Assembly: GCA_035353615.1 (NCBI GenBank)
Contig: DAOPZY010000002.1
Coordinates: 1-64,000, forward strand
Reading direction: 5' to 3'
DNA from: CAXXOK01 sp035353615
GTDB taxonomy: Bacteria; Bacillota; Clostridia; Christensenellales; Aristaeellaceae
Length of the DNA: 64,000 nucleotides
The notes beneath the pieces are model-generated. The model had not been told where the DNA came from. It ran no database searches and saw only the letters and a list, made by a program, of their open reading frames with translations. Of the stretch, positions 50,697 through 58,365 are shown in pieces. Positions within the stretch are counted from its first letter, which is position 1. Each line of letters begins with the position of its first letter. A program made the position numbers and the translations under genes.

Positions 50697-52530
50697 GCCA
50701 AACAGCGCCGAGATGCCCACGCTGGGCCATCGCCCCGGCGGTGGGGCGCAGCGCTTTGTTCCCGGAGCCAAGCCTAAAAACCTGAAAAGCGTGCTGCGTC
50801 GGTTGCTCGGGCTGATGAAGCCCTTTCGCGGGCCTTTGCTGGCCGCGGCGGCGTGGACGCTGTGCTCCTCAGCCATCGCGGTGGTTGCGCCGCTGCTGAT
50901 CGGCGACGCGGTCAATACCCTGCGCCCGCAAACGCACGGGGTCGAGGCGCTGCTGCTGCATACGCTGCTTTTGTCGCTGGCGGGCTGTTACCTGGGCGGC
51001 TGGCTGGTGGATACCGCAAGCGGCCTTGTGATGGCCAAGGTAACCCAACGGTTTGTGCAGGATATGCGCCGCCGGTTTTTTGCCAAGCTGCAACGGCTTC
51101 CGCTTCAGTTTTACGATTCGCGCTCCCATGGCGATACCATGAGCCGCATCACCAACGATGTGGACAACATCAGCGGCACCATCGCGCAGGCGACCACACA
51201 GCTGGTCGCGAGCGTTTTTACCATCGGGGGCACTTTTGTCATGATGCTGGTGCTAAGCCCCATCCTGACCGCGGTGGCCATGCTGTCCGTCGCGCTATTT
51301 TCGCTATTGTCCAAAACCATCTCCAAGCATAGCCGCGACTTCTTTATGGGGCAACAGCGCAAGCTTGGCGCGCTGAACGCCATGGTGGAGGAAAACATTG
51401 TCGGGCTGAAAATGGTGAAGGCGTTCAACCGGGGCGAAAGCGTGCTGGACGCGTTTTCAGCCGTGAACACGGAGCTGTGCGCGGACGCGACGCGCGCCCA
51501 AACCTGGGCCGGGCTGATGATGCCGTTTATGAACGTGATTAACAACCTGAGCTTTGCGCTGATCGCCTGCGTGGGCGGAGTGCTTACGGTGCGCGGCATG
51601 GCGACCGTCGGGCTGGTGGTGAGCTTTCTGACCTATTCCAAGCAGTTTGGCATGCCGCTGAACAACCTTGCCGGGATGTTCAGCAACATCCAATCCGCGC
51701 TTGCGGGCGCGGAGCGGGTCTTTGATATTTTGGATGAGCGGGAGGAAATTCCGGACCGTGAAAACGCAAAGCCGCTGGGTACGGTGCGGGGCGCGGTGAC
51801 GTTTGAGGGGGTGTGCTTCGAGTATGCGCCCCAACAGCCGGTGCTCCGGAATATCGGGTTTTCGGTGGCTCCGGGCGAGGTGATCGCGCTGGTGGGCGAA
51901 ACCGGCGCAGGCAAAACAACCGTGGTAAACCTCTTAACCCGTTTTTACGAGCCGACCGAAGGCCGGATTCTGATAGACGGGCAGGATATACGGAACATTA
52001 CAAGGGACTCGCTGCACAGCTGTTTTTCGGTTGTGCTTCAGGATACCTGCCTGTTTACGGGCACCATCCGGGATAATATCCGGTATGCGCGGCCTGACGC
52101 CACGGAAGCGGAGGTAACGTACGCCTCCCGGCTGGCCCACGCGGATGGCATGATCTCCAGCCTGCCCAAAGGGTACGATACGGGGGTTACCGGCAACACC
52201 GACAGCCTCAGCCTGGGGGAACGCCAGCTGATCGCCATCGCGCGCGCAATGCTGTGCGACGCGCCCATCCTGATCCTGGACGAAGCCACCAGCAGCGTGG
52301 ATACGCAAACAGAAAAGGCGATTCAGCGCGCAATGCTGACGCTGATGCACAGCCGTACCAGTTTCCTGATTGCGCATCGGCTTTCCACCATCCGGGACGC
52401 CAACCGGATTTTGGTGCTGGATGGCGGCGAAATCGCGGAAATGGGCACGCATGCCGAGCTGATGGCGGCGCGGGGGCGATATTACCGGATGGTCGTGAGC
52501 CAGATGGGCCAGCCCGACCGGGCATCCTGA
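50683..52530 (+). CDS. ABC exporter half-transporter, second subunit
   Basis: 615 residues. A ~35-residue Pro/Gly-rich start precedes six helices and an ATPase domain with GETGAGKTTVVN, SLSLGERQLIAIARAM and ILILDEATSSVD. The catalytic E is present here and absent in the partner, which supports a heterodimer with one active site. It is coupled to the first subunit by overlap. Confidence 0.93.
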   Translation: MSNPKPNSAEMPTLGHRPGGGAQRFVPGAKPKNLKSVLRRLLGLMKPFRGPLLAAAAWTLCSSAIAVVAPLLIGDAVNTLRPQTHGVEALLLHTLLLSLAGCYLGGWLVDTASGLVMAKVTQRFVQDMRRRFFAKLQRLPLQFYDSRSHGDTMSRITNDVDNISGTIAQATTQLVASVFTIGGTFVMMLVLSPILTAVAMLSVALFSLLSKTISKHSRDFFMGQQRKLGALNAMVEENIVGLKMVKAFNRGESVLDAFSAVNTELCADATRAQTWAGLMMPFMNVINNLSFALIACVGGVLTVRGMATVGLVVSFLTYSKQFGMPLNNLAGMFSNIQSALAGAERVFDILDEREEIPDRENAKPLGTVRGAVTFEGVCFEYAPQQPVLRNIGFSVAPGEVIALVGETGAGKTTVVNLLTRFYEPTEGRILIDGQDIRNITRDSLHSCFSVVLQDTCLFTGTIRDNIRYARPDATEAEVTYASRLAHADGMISSLPKGYDTGVTGNTDSLSLGERQLIAIARAMLCDAPILILDEATSSVDTQTEKAIQRAMLTLMHSRTSFLIAHRLSTIRDANRILVLDGGEIAEMGTHAELMAARGRYYRMVVSQMGQPDRAS

Positions 52531-52626
52531 ATAGTCGCTTGTAGCGGAAAGGCAACAGCGGATGCGCCGGCAGCACAAAGCGCGGCAGTTTGCCGCTTCC
52601 GCCGCCGCAGCGGGTATTTGACAAAG

Positions 52627-52662
52627 CAAACGGACCGGAGCGCAAGCCCCGGTCCGCTTTTA
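52627..52662. terminator. Bidirectional terminator
   Basis: CGGACCGG (52631-52638) and CCGGTCCG (52649-52656) with AAGC/GCTTTT flanks between convergent genes. Confidence 0.75.
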
Positions 52663-52670
52663 TTCATCCA

Positions 52671-54920
52671 TCATTTAACCAGCGAAGGCCATTTGGATTT
52701 GGCATAGGCATAAGCGACATCAATGGCGGCCTGATGGCCGGAATCCACCTTACCGTTCACGTGCGTGTAACTGCCCACAAAGTGGATGCACATCATGCCA
52801 TAGTAGTTGTTGCCGGCCGCATAGGCGTCGCAGGTGGCGTTGGAGCCGTAGCCGTGAGGCCAGCCGTAGATGCTCACGCAGTAAACCTTGCCGCCCACGT
52901 TGAGCAGCGCGGGCCGACGGTCCCATTTGCTGCCGATGTTTTTACCGCCAAACGCGCCGGAAAAATCGGGCCAGATATAGGTGGTGCTGTCCGAATCGCC
53001 CTTGATTTTGGAAATCTGCGCACTGGTCGGGTGGTTGCTGTTGTAGGTAAAGCCTACAATATCGCACATCTTTTTGGTGTCGGCTTCGGTGAGGGGCACG
53101 CAGTCAGCGTGGTAGGCGCCGGACCAACGCTTCACGCTGAACACCACCTGCGTTTCCACATCCAACACCGTCGCGGTACTGCTCTTGGGGAACAGCACGC
53201 CGCCGTTGTCGCCAAAGTTCCAGCTGGCTTTCTGGATGCTGTTGATGGTGCCAAAGCTGGTAATGGTGCCGCCGCCCGATCCGCTGAGCGTCGCCATGGC
53301 GGCGGTAAACAGCACGGGATAGGTTTCCGGGCCAACCGAGCCGTCCACGGTCAGCTTGTTCTGGCGCTGATAATTACGCACGGCGCTGGTGGTTCCGCTG
53401 CCAAAATTGCCGTCCAGGTTGCCGGTATAATAGCCCAGCACGGTCAGCGCATATTGAAGCGCGTGCACCTTCACGCTGCCGATCAGGTCCAGCTCCTCTT
53501 TCAGGGTTTCGCTGTACGTGGCGGCCCACAGCGTCTTGGTAATGTAGGTAATCAGGTCCGCCGAGCTGAGAATGCCGGCTTTCACCTTGCTGTAAACGCA
53601 GTTGTACTGTTTGCTATTGTAGTAAAGGCTGCAATATTCCACACTGTTTTTGGTGTAGGTGGTGGAGGTGACCATCTGCAGCACCGTGCCCGCCGCGACC
53701 GTAACCGCGCCGGTGGAGCTTTCCTCCGTGGAGGTAAACAGCGTGACGTCCGTCGGCAGTTTAATGTACGTTTTGGTGGATTCATAGTTGGCGGTCGCGC
53801 AGTCGCCGCGCACATAGCCCTTGTAACCGCTGGCGGTTTGGATGTAGTACCAGGTATAACCGCCCGATGTGGTGGGAGAGGCCAGCAACGTAACCGTGCT
53901 GCCCTTGGCGAGCACATAGCCGGATTTGGCGCCGTTGGCGGTTTTGCGAACGCGCGTGTTGGCCATGGTTATGGTCACCGTGCCCAGCGAGGTGCCGGAA
54001 CCGCCGCTGCCGCCGCCGCTGGAACCGTCCGCCGTTACGTAGGTGCCCATCAGCCAGCCGTTTACGTTGTTATAGGTTACATAGTACCAGGTAACGCCGC
54101 CCGTGGTGGTGGATTGGTAATAAGCAAGGGTGGTTTTCTTGGGCACTACGGCCAGCCTTGCGGATTTGGTGGAACTGGATTTGCGAAGGTTCAGGCTCAC
54201 GCTGGTAACCAGCGTGCCCGCCGTGCCGGAGGTTCCGCCGGAAGAACCGGAAGAGCCGCTGCCTGCATAGGCCGCGATGGCCAGCGGATACAATACCTTT
54301 TGCGTATATTGCCCCGCGTAACCGTCCACATCGGTTGCGGACATGTAGGCTTTTTGGAACTTGGTCACGGCGGCTTCGGTATCCGTGCCGTAGCTGCCGT
54401 CCAGCGTGCCGCTGTAAAAGCCGAGCGTTTGCAGCGCCATTTGCAGGCCGTAAACGGCCATGTTGCGCTTTAAATTCAGCTCCCGTTTCAGGCTTTCATA
54501 GGTGGTGGGCTTCCACAGCGTCCCCGTTACATAGGTTGCGACATCCGCGCTGGAAAGAATGCTGTCCTTCACATCCGCCCACAGCACGTTGTAGCGGGTG
54601 TTGTTGTAGTATATGCAGCCGTATTCAGTGTTGACCGTGCCAACCGTGACGGTATAGGTATCGGTGGAGGCCAGCATGAGCACCGTGCCGGACGCGACCG
54701 TGACCGCCCCGGAGGTGGGGGTTGTTTCGGTTGTAAAAATGTTTACATTTTTTGAAAGCTTTACGATGCTCATCGCAGAGGCGTCGGAAACCGCCGAGGA
54801 GGTTATGCCAACCGAGCCTGCGAAGGCTGTCGGCGCAAAGACGCTGAGGGTACAGATCGCCAGCAGGAGCGAAATGCCTTTGCGCAGGGTTTGGCCCACG
54901 CTGCATCTTCCAGTCGTCAT
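52671..54920 (-). CDS. Secreted peptidoglycan-binding and SH3-domain protein
   Basis: 749 residues. A signal peptide ends near AFA-GS (34-36). A module at about 52-218, holding a peptidoglycan-binding domain (155-215, LQTLGFYSGTLDGSYG), recurs at 385-545 (484-540, LTVLGYYTGNLDGNFG), so the protein has an internal duplication. Two SH3 domains lie between (236-297 and 314-374), separated by Ser/Gly linkers. The C-terminal domain (560-749) has H604, C607, WDRRP at 666, WPHG at 687, CIHF at 711 and H720, H729, which could form a metal or catalytic site. It should bind the cell wall; the last domain may be a hydrolase, but this is inference. Confidence 0.88.
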   Translation of the reverse strand: MTTGRCSVGQTLRKGISLLLAICTLSVFAPTAFAGSVGITSSAVSDASAMSIVKLSKNVNIFTTETTPTSGAVTVASGTVLMLASTDTYTVTVGTVNTEYGCIYYNNTRYNVLWADVKDSILSSADVATYVTGTLWKPTTYESLKRELNLKRNMAVYGLQMALQTLGFYSGTLDGSYGTDTEAAVTKFQKAYMSATDVDGYAGQYTQKVLYPLAIAAYAGSGSSGSSGGTSGTAGTLVTSVSLNLRKSSSTKSARLAVVPKKTTLAYYQSTTTGGVTWYYVTYNNVNGWLMGTYVTADGSSGGGSGGSGTSLGTVTITMANTRVRKTANGAKSGYVLAKGSTVTLLASPTTSGGYTWYYIQTASGYKGYVRGDCATANYESTKTYIKLPTDVTLFTSTEESSTGAVTVAAGTVLQMVTSTTYTKNSVEYCSLYYNSKQYNCVYSKVKAGILSSADLITYITKTLWAATYSETLKEELDLIGSVKVHALQYALTVLGYYTGNLDGNFGSGTTSAVRNYQRQNKLTVDGSVGPETYPVLFTAAMATLSGSGGGTITSFGTINSIQKASWNFGDNGGVLFPKSSTATVLDVETQVVFSVKRWSGAYHADCVPLTEADTKKMCDIVGFTYNSNHPTSAQISKIKGDSDSTTYIWPDFSGAFGGKNIGSKWDRRPALLNVGGKVYCVSIYGWPHGYGSNATCDAYAAGNNYYGMMCIHFVGSYTHVNGKVDSGHQAAIDVAYAYAKSKWPSLVK

Positions 54921-54993
54921 GGTTTCATCTCTCCATTTCCATGCATTTTCGCTACTGCTCCTTATAACGTTTTACGATCCAAAGAGCATTCCT

Positions 54994-55022
54994 ATAATAT
55001 TACAATTTTATTACATTGTCAA
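54994..55022 (-). promoter_or_regulatory. Promoter of the SH3 protein gene
   Basis: Minus strand -35 TTGACA (55017-55022), AT-rich 17-bp spacer, -10 TATTAT (54994-54999). Confidence 0.8.
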
Positions 55023-55179
55023 GATTTCTGTTCCGTTTTATTGCTTTTCTGTTATCAAAACTGGAAAAGGAAAATACGGACCGTTGGCAAACCGCATGAA
55101 ATCCAAAAATCCCCTGCCATCGCGCCTTGGGCGGGGCGGGGCGTTTACGCTGAAAGCGTTGCCACACAAGGTTTCCAGC

Positions 55180-55300
55180 GGATAAGGGTTTCGCCCCTGC
55201 ACGCTTTCAGGGGCTTTGCCCTTGACCCGGTTCCGCCTCGGCGGGGTTTTTAGCAGACTGAAGCCTTTACCCTTGCCCCCGATTTGCTGCGGCAAAGGTT
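55180..55300. repeat. Fragmentary copies of the shared repeat module
   Basis: AGGGTTTCGCCCCTGCACGC, then AGGGGCTTTGCCCTTGACCC and CGCCTCGGCGGGG match the terminal module of families A and B. A second degraded piece (TACCCTTGCCCCCG..TGCTGCGGC) follows at 55270. It lies beyond the 3' end of the minus-strand aldolase gene. Confidence 0.7.
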
Positions 55301-55342
55301 TCTCAACCGGTTGAAAATCATCGGTTGCCAAAAAAACTTCCC

Positions 55343-56377
55343 TCAGGCGAGCGCCTCGATGGCGGCAATCAACGCCTGCACGTTAGCCTCGGGCGTGGTC
55401 GCGCCCGCGCAAAAGCGCACGGCGGTATGAGCGTCATCCACCCTGGCCCAGTGCGCGAAGCTGAATTTCTCGCCCAGCGCTAAAAACGCCGCGTTGGGCA
55501 GCACGGGAAAAATCTGGTTGGTGATCGTATCGCAAAGCATGGGAATGCCTTTTTTCAAAAACGCGTTTTTGATGCGCTGCGCCTGATCGTTGGCTTTTTG
55601 ACCCAGCGCGGTATAATGCCCGTTTTCCATCAGCGCCTGAAACTGCACGCCCAACAGCCGGCCTTTGGCCAGCAACGCGCCGCGCTGCTTGATGTGGTAA
55701 CGGAAGTTAGGCCACGCGGCAGGGTCGGTCAGCACCAGCGCCTCGCCAAACAGCGCGCCGCACTTGGTGCCGCCCAGCGTAAACGCATCGCAGTGCTTAG
55801 CCAGAAAAGGCAAATCCACCTCCGGCTCGGCCGCGAGGGCATAGCTCAGGCGCGCGCCGTCGATATACAGGCGCAAACCGCATTCCGCCGTAACTTCGCG
55901 GATGGCGGTCAACTCCGCGCGGGTGTAAAGCGTGCCCAGCTCGGTCGGCTGGCTCAGGTACACCATGCCGGGGCGCACCATATGCTCATGGGTCGCGTCC
56001 TGCGTATGGGCAAGGTACGCCTGCCGGATCTGTTGCGCCGAAAGCTTCCCCGCAACGCCCGGCAGCGCCAGCACCTTATGCCCCGTGGCTTCAATGGCGC
56101 CCGTTTCGTGCACGTTAATATGCCCGGTATCGGCGCTGATAACGCCCTCAAACGGCAATAGCGCCGCCGCGATCACCGTGAGGTTCACCTGCGTGCCGCC
56201 CACAAAAAAATGAACGCCCGCCTCGGGCCGTTCGCACTGCCGGACAATCTGCCGCCTGGCCGCCTCGCAATAAGCGTCCTCGCCGTAGCCGACGGTTTGG
56301 GCCGCGTTGGTATCGCACAGCGCCTGAAGCACCCGGCTGTCCGCGCCTTCCAGATAGTCGCACTCAAAACGGTTCAC
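55343..56377 (-). CDS. ltaE: Low-specificity threonine aldolase
   Basis: 344 residues of the beta-eliminating lyase/threonine aldolase type: YIDGARLSYAL (D173, R176) and the PLP lysine K205 in LGGTKCGALF. It splits threonine or allo-threonine to glycine and acetaldehyde, with PLP as cofactor. GTG start, with AGGAGAG upstream. Single-gene unit with a strong promoter. Confidence 0.93.
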   Translation of the reverse strand: MNRFECDYLEGADSRVLQALCDTNAAQTVGYGEDAYCEAARRQIVRQCERPEAGVHFFVGGTQVNLTVIAAALLPFEGVISADTGHINVHETGAIEATGHKVLALPGVAGKLSAQQIRQAYLAHTQDATHEHMVRPGMVYLSQPTELGTLYTRAELTAIREVTAECGLRLYIDGARLSYALAAEPEVDLPFLAKHCDAFTLGGTKCGALFGEALVLTDPAAWPNFRYHIKQRGALLAKGRLLGVQFQALMENGHYTALGQKANDQAQRIKNAFLKKGIPMLCDTITNQIFPVLPNAAFLALGEKFSFAHWARVDDAHTAVRFCAGATTPEANVQALIAAIEALA

Positions 56378-56415
56378 GCCTGATCTCTCCTTACGGTGGG
56401 TTTTTGGTTACGCAC

Positions 56416-56444
56416 ACTATAACGAAGGCGCGCGCGTTTGTCAA
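56416..56444 (-). promoter_or_regulatory. Promoter of the threonine aldolase gene
   Basis: Minus strand -35 TTGACA (56439-56444), 17-bp spacer, -10 TATAGT (56416-56421). Confidence 0.8.
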
Positions 56445-56537
56445 CGCGAACGGCCGCTTGCCAGAGCGCGGAACCCCCCTCGCGGCCTTCAGAGGGGCGC
56501 GTGGCGTATCCCCCGGGCGCAAGCGCCGCGCCGTTTT

Positions 56538-56577
56538 GAAAAAACAAAAACCCACGCCCGGCGCGCGGGTCGTGGGT
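56538..56577 (-). terminator. Terminator of purA
   Basis: Minus strand ACCCACG and CGTGGGT arms with an inner CCCG/CGGG pairing, followed by TTTTTGTTTTTT. Confidence 0.85.
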
Positions 56578-56665
56578 GCTGTTCGTTCCAAAACCGTAGG
56601 GAAACCAACGCTGCGCCGGCACGTTTCCGGAACGCGTTCACCATGCCGGCTCGCGCCCACGCTTT

Positions 56666-57943
56666 TCAGCGGCGGCGGAAGGTTTCGCAACGCTTGGGGC
56701 CGGTCGAAATCATGTTGATGGGCACTTCGACCATTTTTTCGAGAAAATCCACATACCGGCGGCAATTCTCAGGCAAATCCTCAAAGCGGGTCACGCCGCG
56801 CACATCGGTTTTCCAACCGGGCATCACGGTGTATTCGGCCGTGCACTTCAAAAGGCTAGGCGTGCTGGGAAAATCGGTCAGGAGCTGGTCGTCCAGCCGG
56901 TAGCCGGTGCATACGGGAATTTCATCCAGATAACCCAGCACGTCCAGATTGGTCAGCACGCACTCGGTCGCGCCCTGCACCATGCAGCCGTACCGGGTCG
57001 CCACGGCGTCAAACCAGCCCACGCGGCGGGGCCGGCCGGTGGTGGCGCCGTACTCGCCCGCATCGCCGCCGCGGTTGCGAAGCTCGACCGCCTCATCCCC
57101 GAACAGCTCTGTGGTAAAAGGCCCCGCGCCTACGCAGCTGGAGTAGGCTTTGGTAACGCAGTACACATTGGTGATGGAGCTGGCCGGCACACCCGCGCCC
57201 ACCGCCCCGTACCCCGCCAGCGGCGAGGAGGAGGTGGTGTAGGGGTAGATGCCGTGATCGGGATCGCGCAGGCTGCCCAACTGACCTTCCAGCAGGATGG
57301 TTTTGTTTTCTTTCAGGGCTTTGTGCAGGTAAACGGTGGTATCGATCACCATCGGGCGAATCCGCTCGGCTTGTTCCAACAGCTTTTGATACAGCGCCTC
57401 CACATCGATGGGGGGCTTGTTGTACAGCGCCTCCAACTGAGCGTTTTTCTGCGTTGCCACGCTCACAAGGCGGCTGTGCAGCAGTTGCGGATCATACAGC
57501 TGGCAAACCTGAATGCCAATTTTCAGATATTTATCGCCATAGAAAGGGGCGATGCCGCTTTTGGTGGAGCCAAAGCTTGCCTTGCCCAGACGCTCCTCCT
57601 CAAAACGGTCAAAGTCAATGTGGTAGGGCATCATCACCTGCGCGCGGTCGCTGATGTACAGGGTGGGCCGGGGCACGCCGCGGCTGACCACATCGTCATA
57701 CTCCTTGAGGAGCTTGTCGATATCCAACGCTACGCCCGGGCCGATGATGTTGGCAATCCGGGTATGAAAAACGCCGGAGGGCAGCAGATGCAGCGCAAAC
57801 TTGCCAAAATCGTTGATAATCGTATGGCCCGCGTTCGCCCCGCCCTGAAAACGCACCACAACATCGCTGTCCTCGGCAAGCACGTCTGTGATTTTGCCTT
57901 TTCCTTCATCGCCCCAGTTGGCGCCGACAATTGCTCTTACCAC
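56666..57943 (-). CDS. purA: Adenylosuccinate synthetase
   Basis: 425 residues with GANWGDEGKGK (D12, K15) and GGANAGHTI (H40), the GTP- and IMP-site residues, and GRPRRVGWFD. It joins aspartate to IMP in AMP synthesis. The start is the GTG at 57943: AAAGGAG lies 8 nt ahead. The in-frame ATG at 57961 contains that ribosome site, so it is not used. Length fits the family (about 425-430). Confidence 0.97.
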   Translation of the reverse strand: MVRAIVGANWGDEGKGKITDVLAEDSDVVVRFQGGANAGHTIINDFGKFALHLLPSGVFHTRIANIIGPGVALDIDKLLKEYDDVVSRGVPRPTLYISDRAQVMMPYHIDFDRFEEERLGKASFGSTKSGIAPFYGDKYLKIGIQVCQLYDPQLLHSRLVSVATQKNAQLEALYNKPPIDVEALYQKLLEQAERIRPMVIDTTVYLHKALKENKTILLEGQLGSLRDPDHGIYPYTTSSSPLAGYGAVGAGVPASSITNVYCVTKAYSSCVGAGPFTTELFGDEAVELRNRGGDAGEYGATTGRPRRVGWFDAVATRYGCMVQGATECVLTNLDVLGYLDEIPVCTGYRLDDQLLTDFPSTPSLLKCTAEYTVMPGWKTDVRGVTRFEDLPENCRRYVDFLEKMVEVPINMISTGPKRCETFRRR

Positions 57944-57989
57944 GGTGACGACTCCTTTCATGGGTACAGTCTTGGAAACACCAAAGTTC

Positions 57990-58018
57990 ATTATGCCGTA
58001 CCTGCGCGGGAATGTCAA
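57990..58018 (-). promoter_or_regulatory. Promoter of purA
   Basis: Minus strand -35 TTGACA (58013-58018), 17-bp spacer, -10 CATAAT (57990-57995). I saw no PurR box pair or purine riboswitch. Confidence 0.8.
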
Positions 58019-58234
58019 GCGATGCGGCGGCTCAAAGGGCATAATTGTCGAACGATGCGTGAAGTTGAGCGCGTAACATTCGCAAAGGTGCTCTGGGAAT
58101 CAAGCGCAAAAGATGGAACCAATTTCCGCACAAAACTTCAAGTATGAAAAATTCTATCGGCTCAAAAAACGCGGCGACATTCGCAAAAGGTTTTCCGCAA
58201 AGGCTTTGACGGCATTGCCAAAAATCGCCACAAA

Positions 58235-58263
58235 TTGACAAAGCGCCCAAGCTGCTGTATATT
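58235..58263 (+). promoter_or_regulatory. Promoter of the pseudo-sortase gene
   Basis: -35 TTGACA (58235-58240), 17-bp spacer, -10 TATATT (58258-58263). Confidence 0.8.
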
Positions 58264-58365
58264 GTAATTCTACCCTGGGCGCTAAGCGCCTGCGAGCCGG
58301 CGAAGGGGATGCCGGCCCAATCCATCACAACGAACGGTGAGTGCCGTACACAGGAGGTCGGGACC

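Noticed and set aside
52590..54473. 627-residue plus-strand open frame
   Set aside because: Antisense to the SH3 protein gene, which has signal peptide, domains, promoter and ribosome site.
57944..58012. Purine riboswitch or PurR box upstream of purA
   Set aside because: The leader is too short and has no matching pattern.
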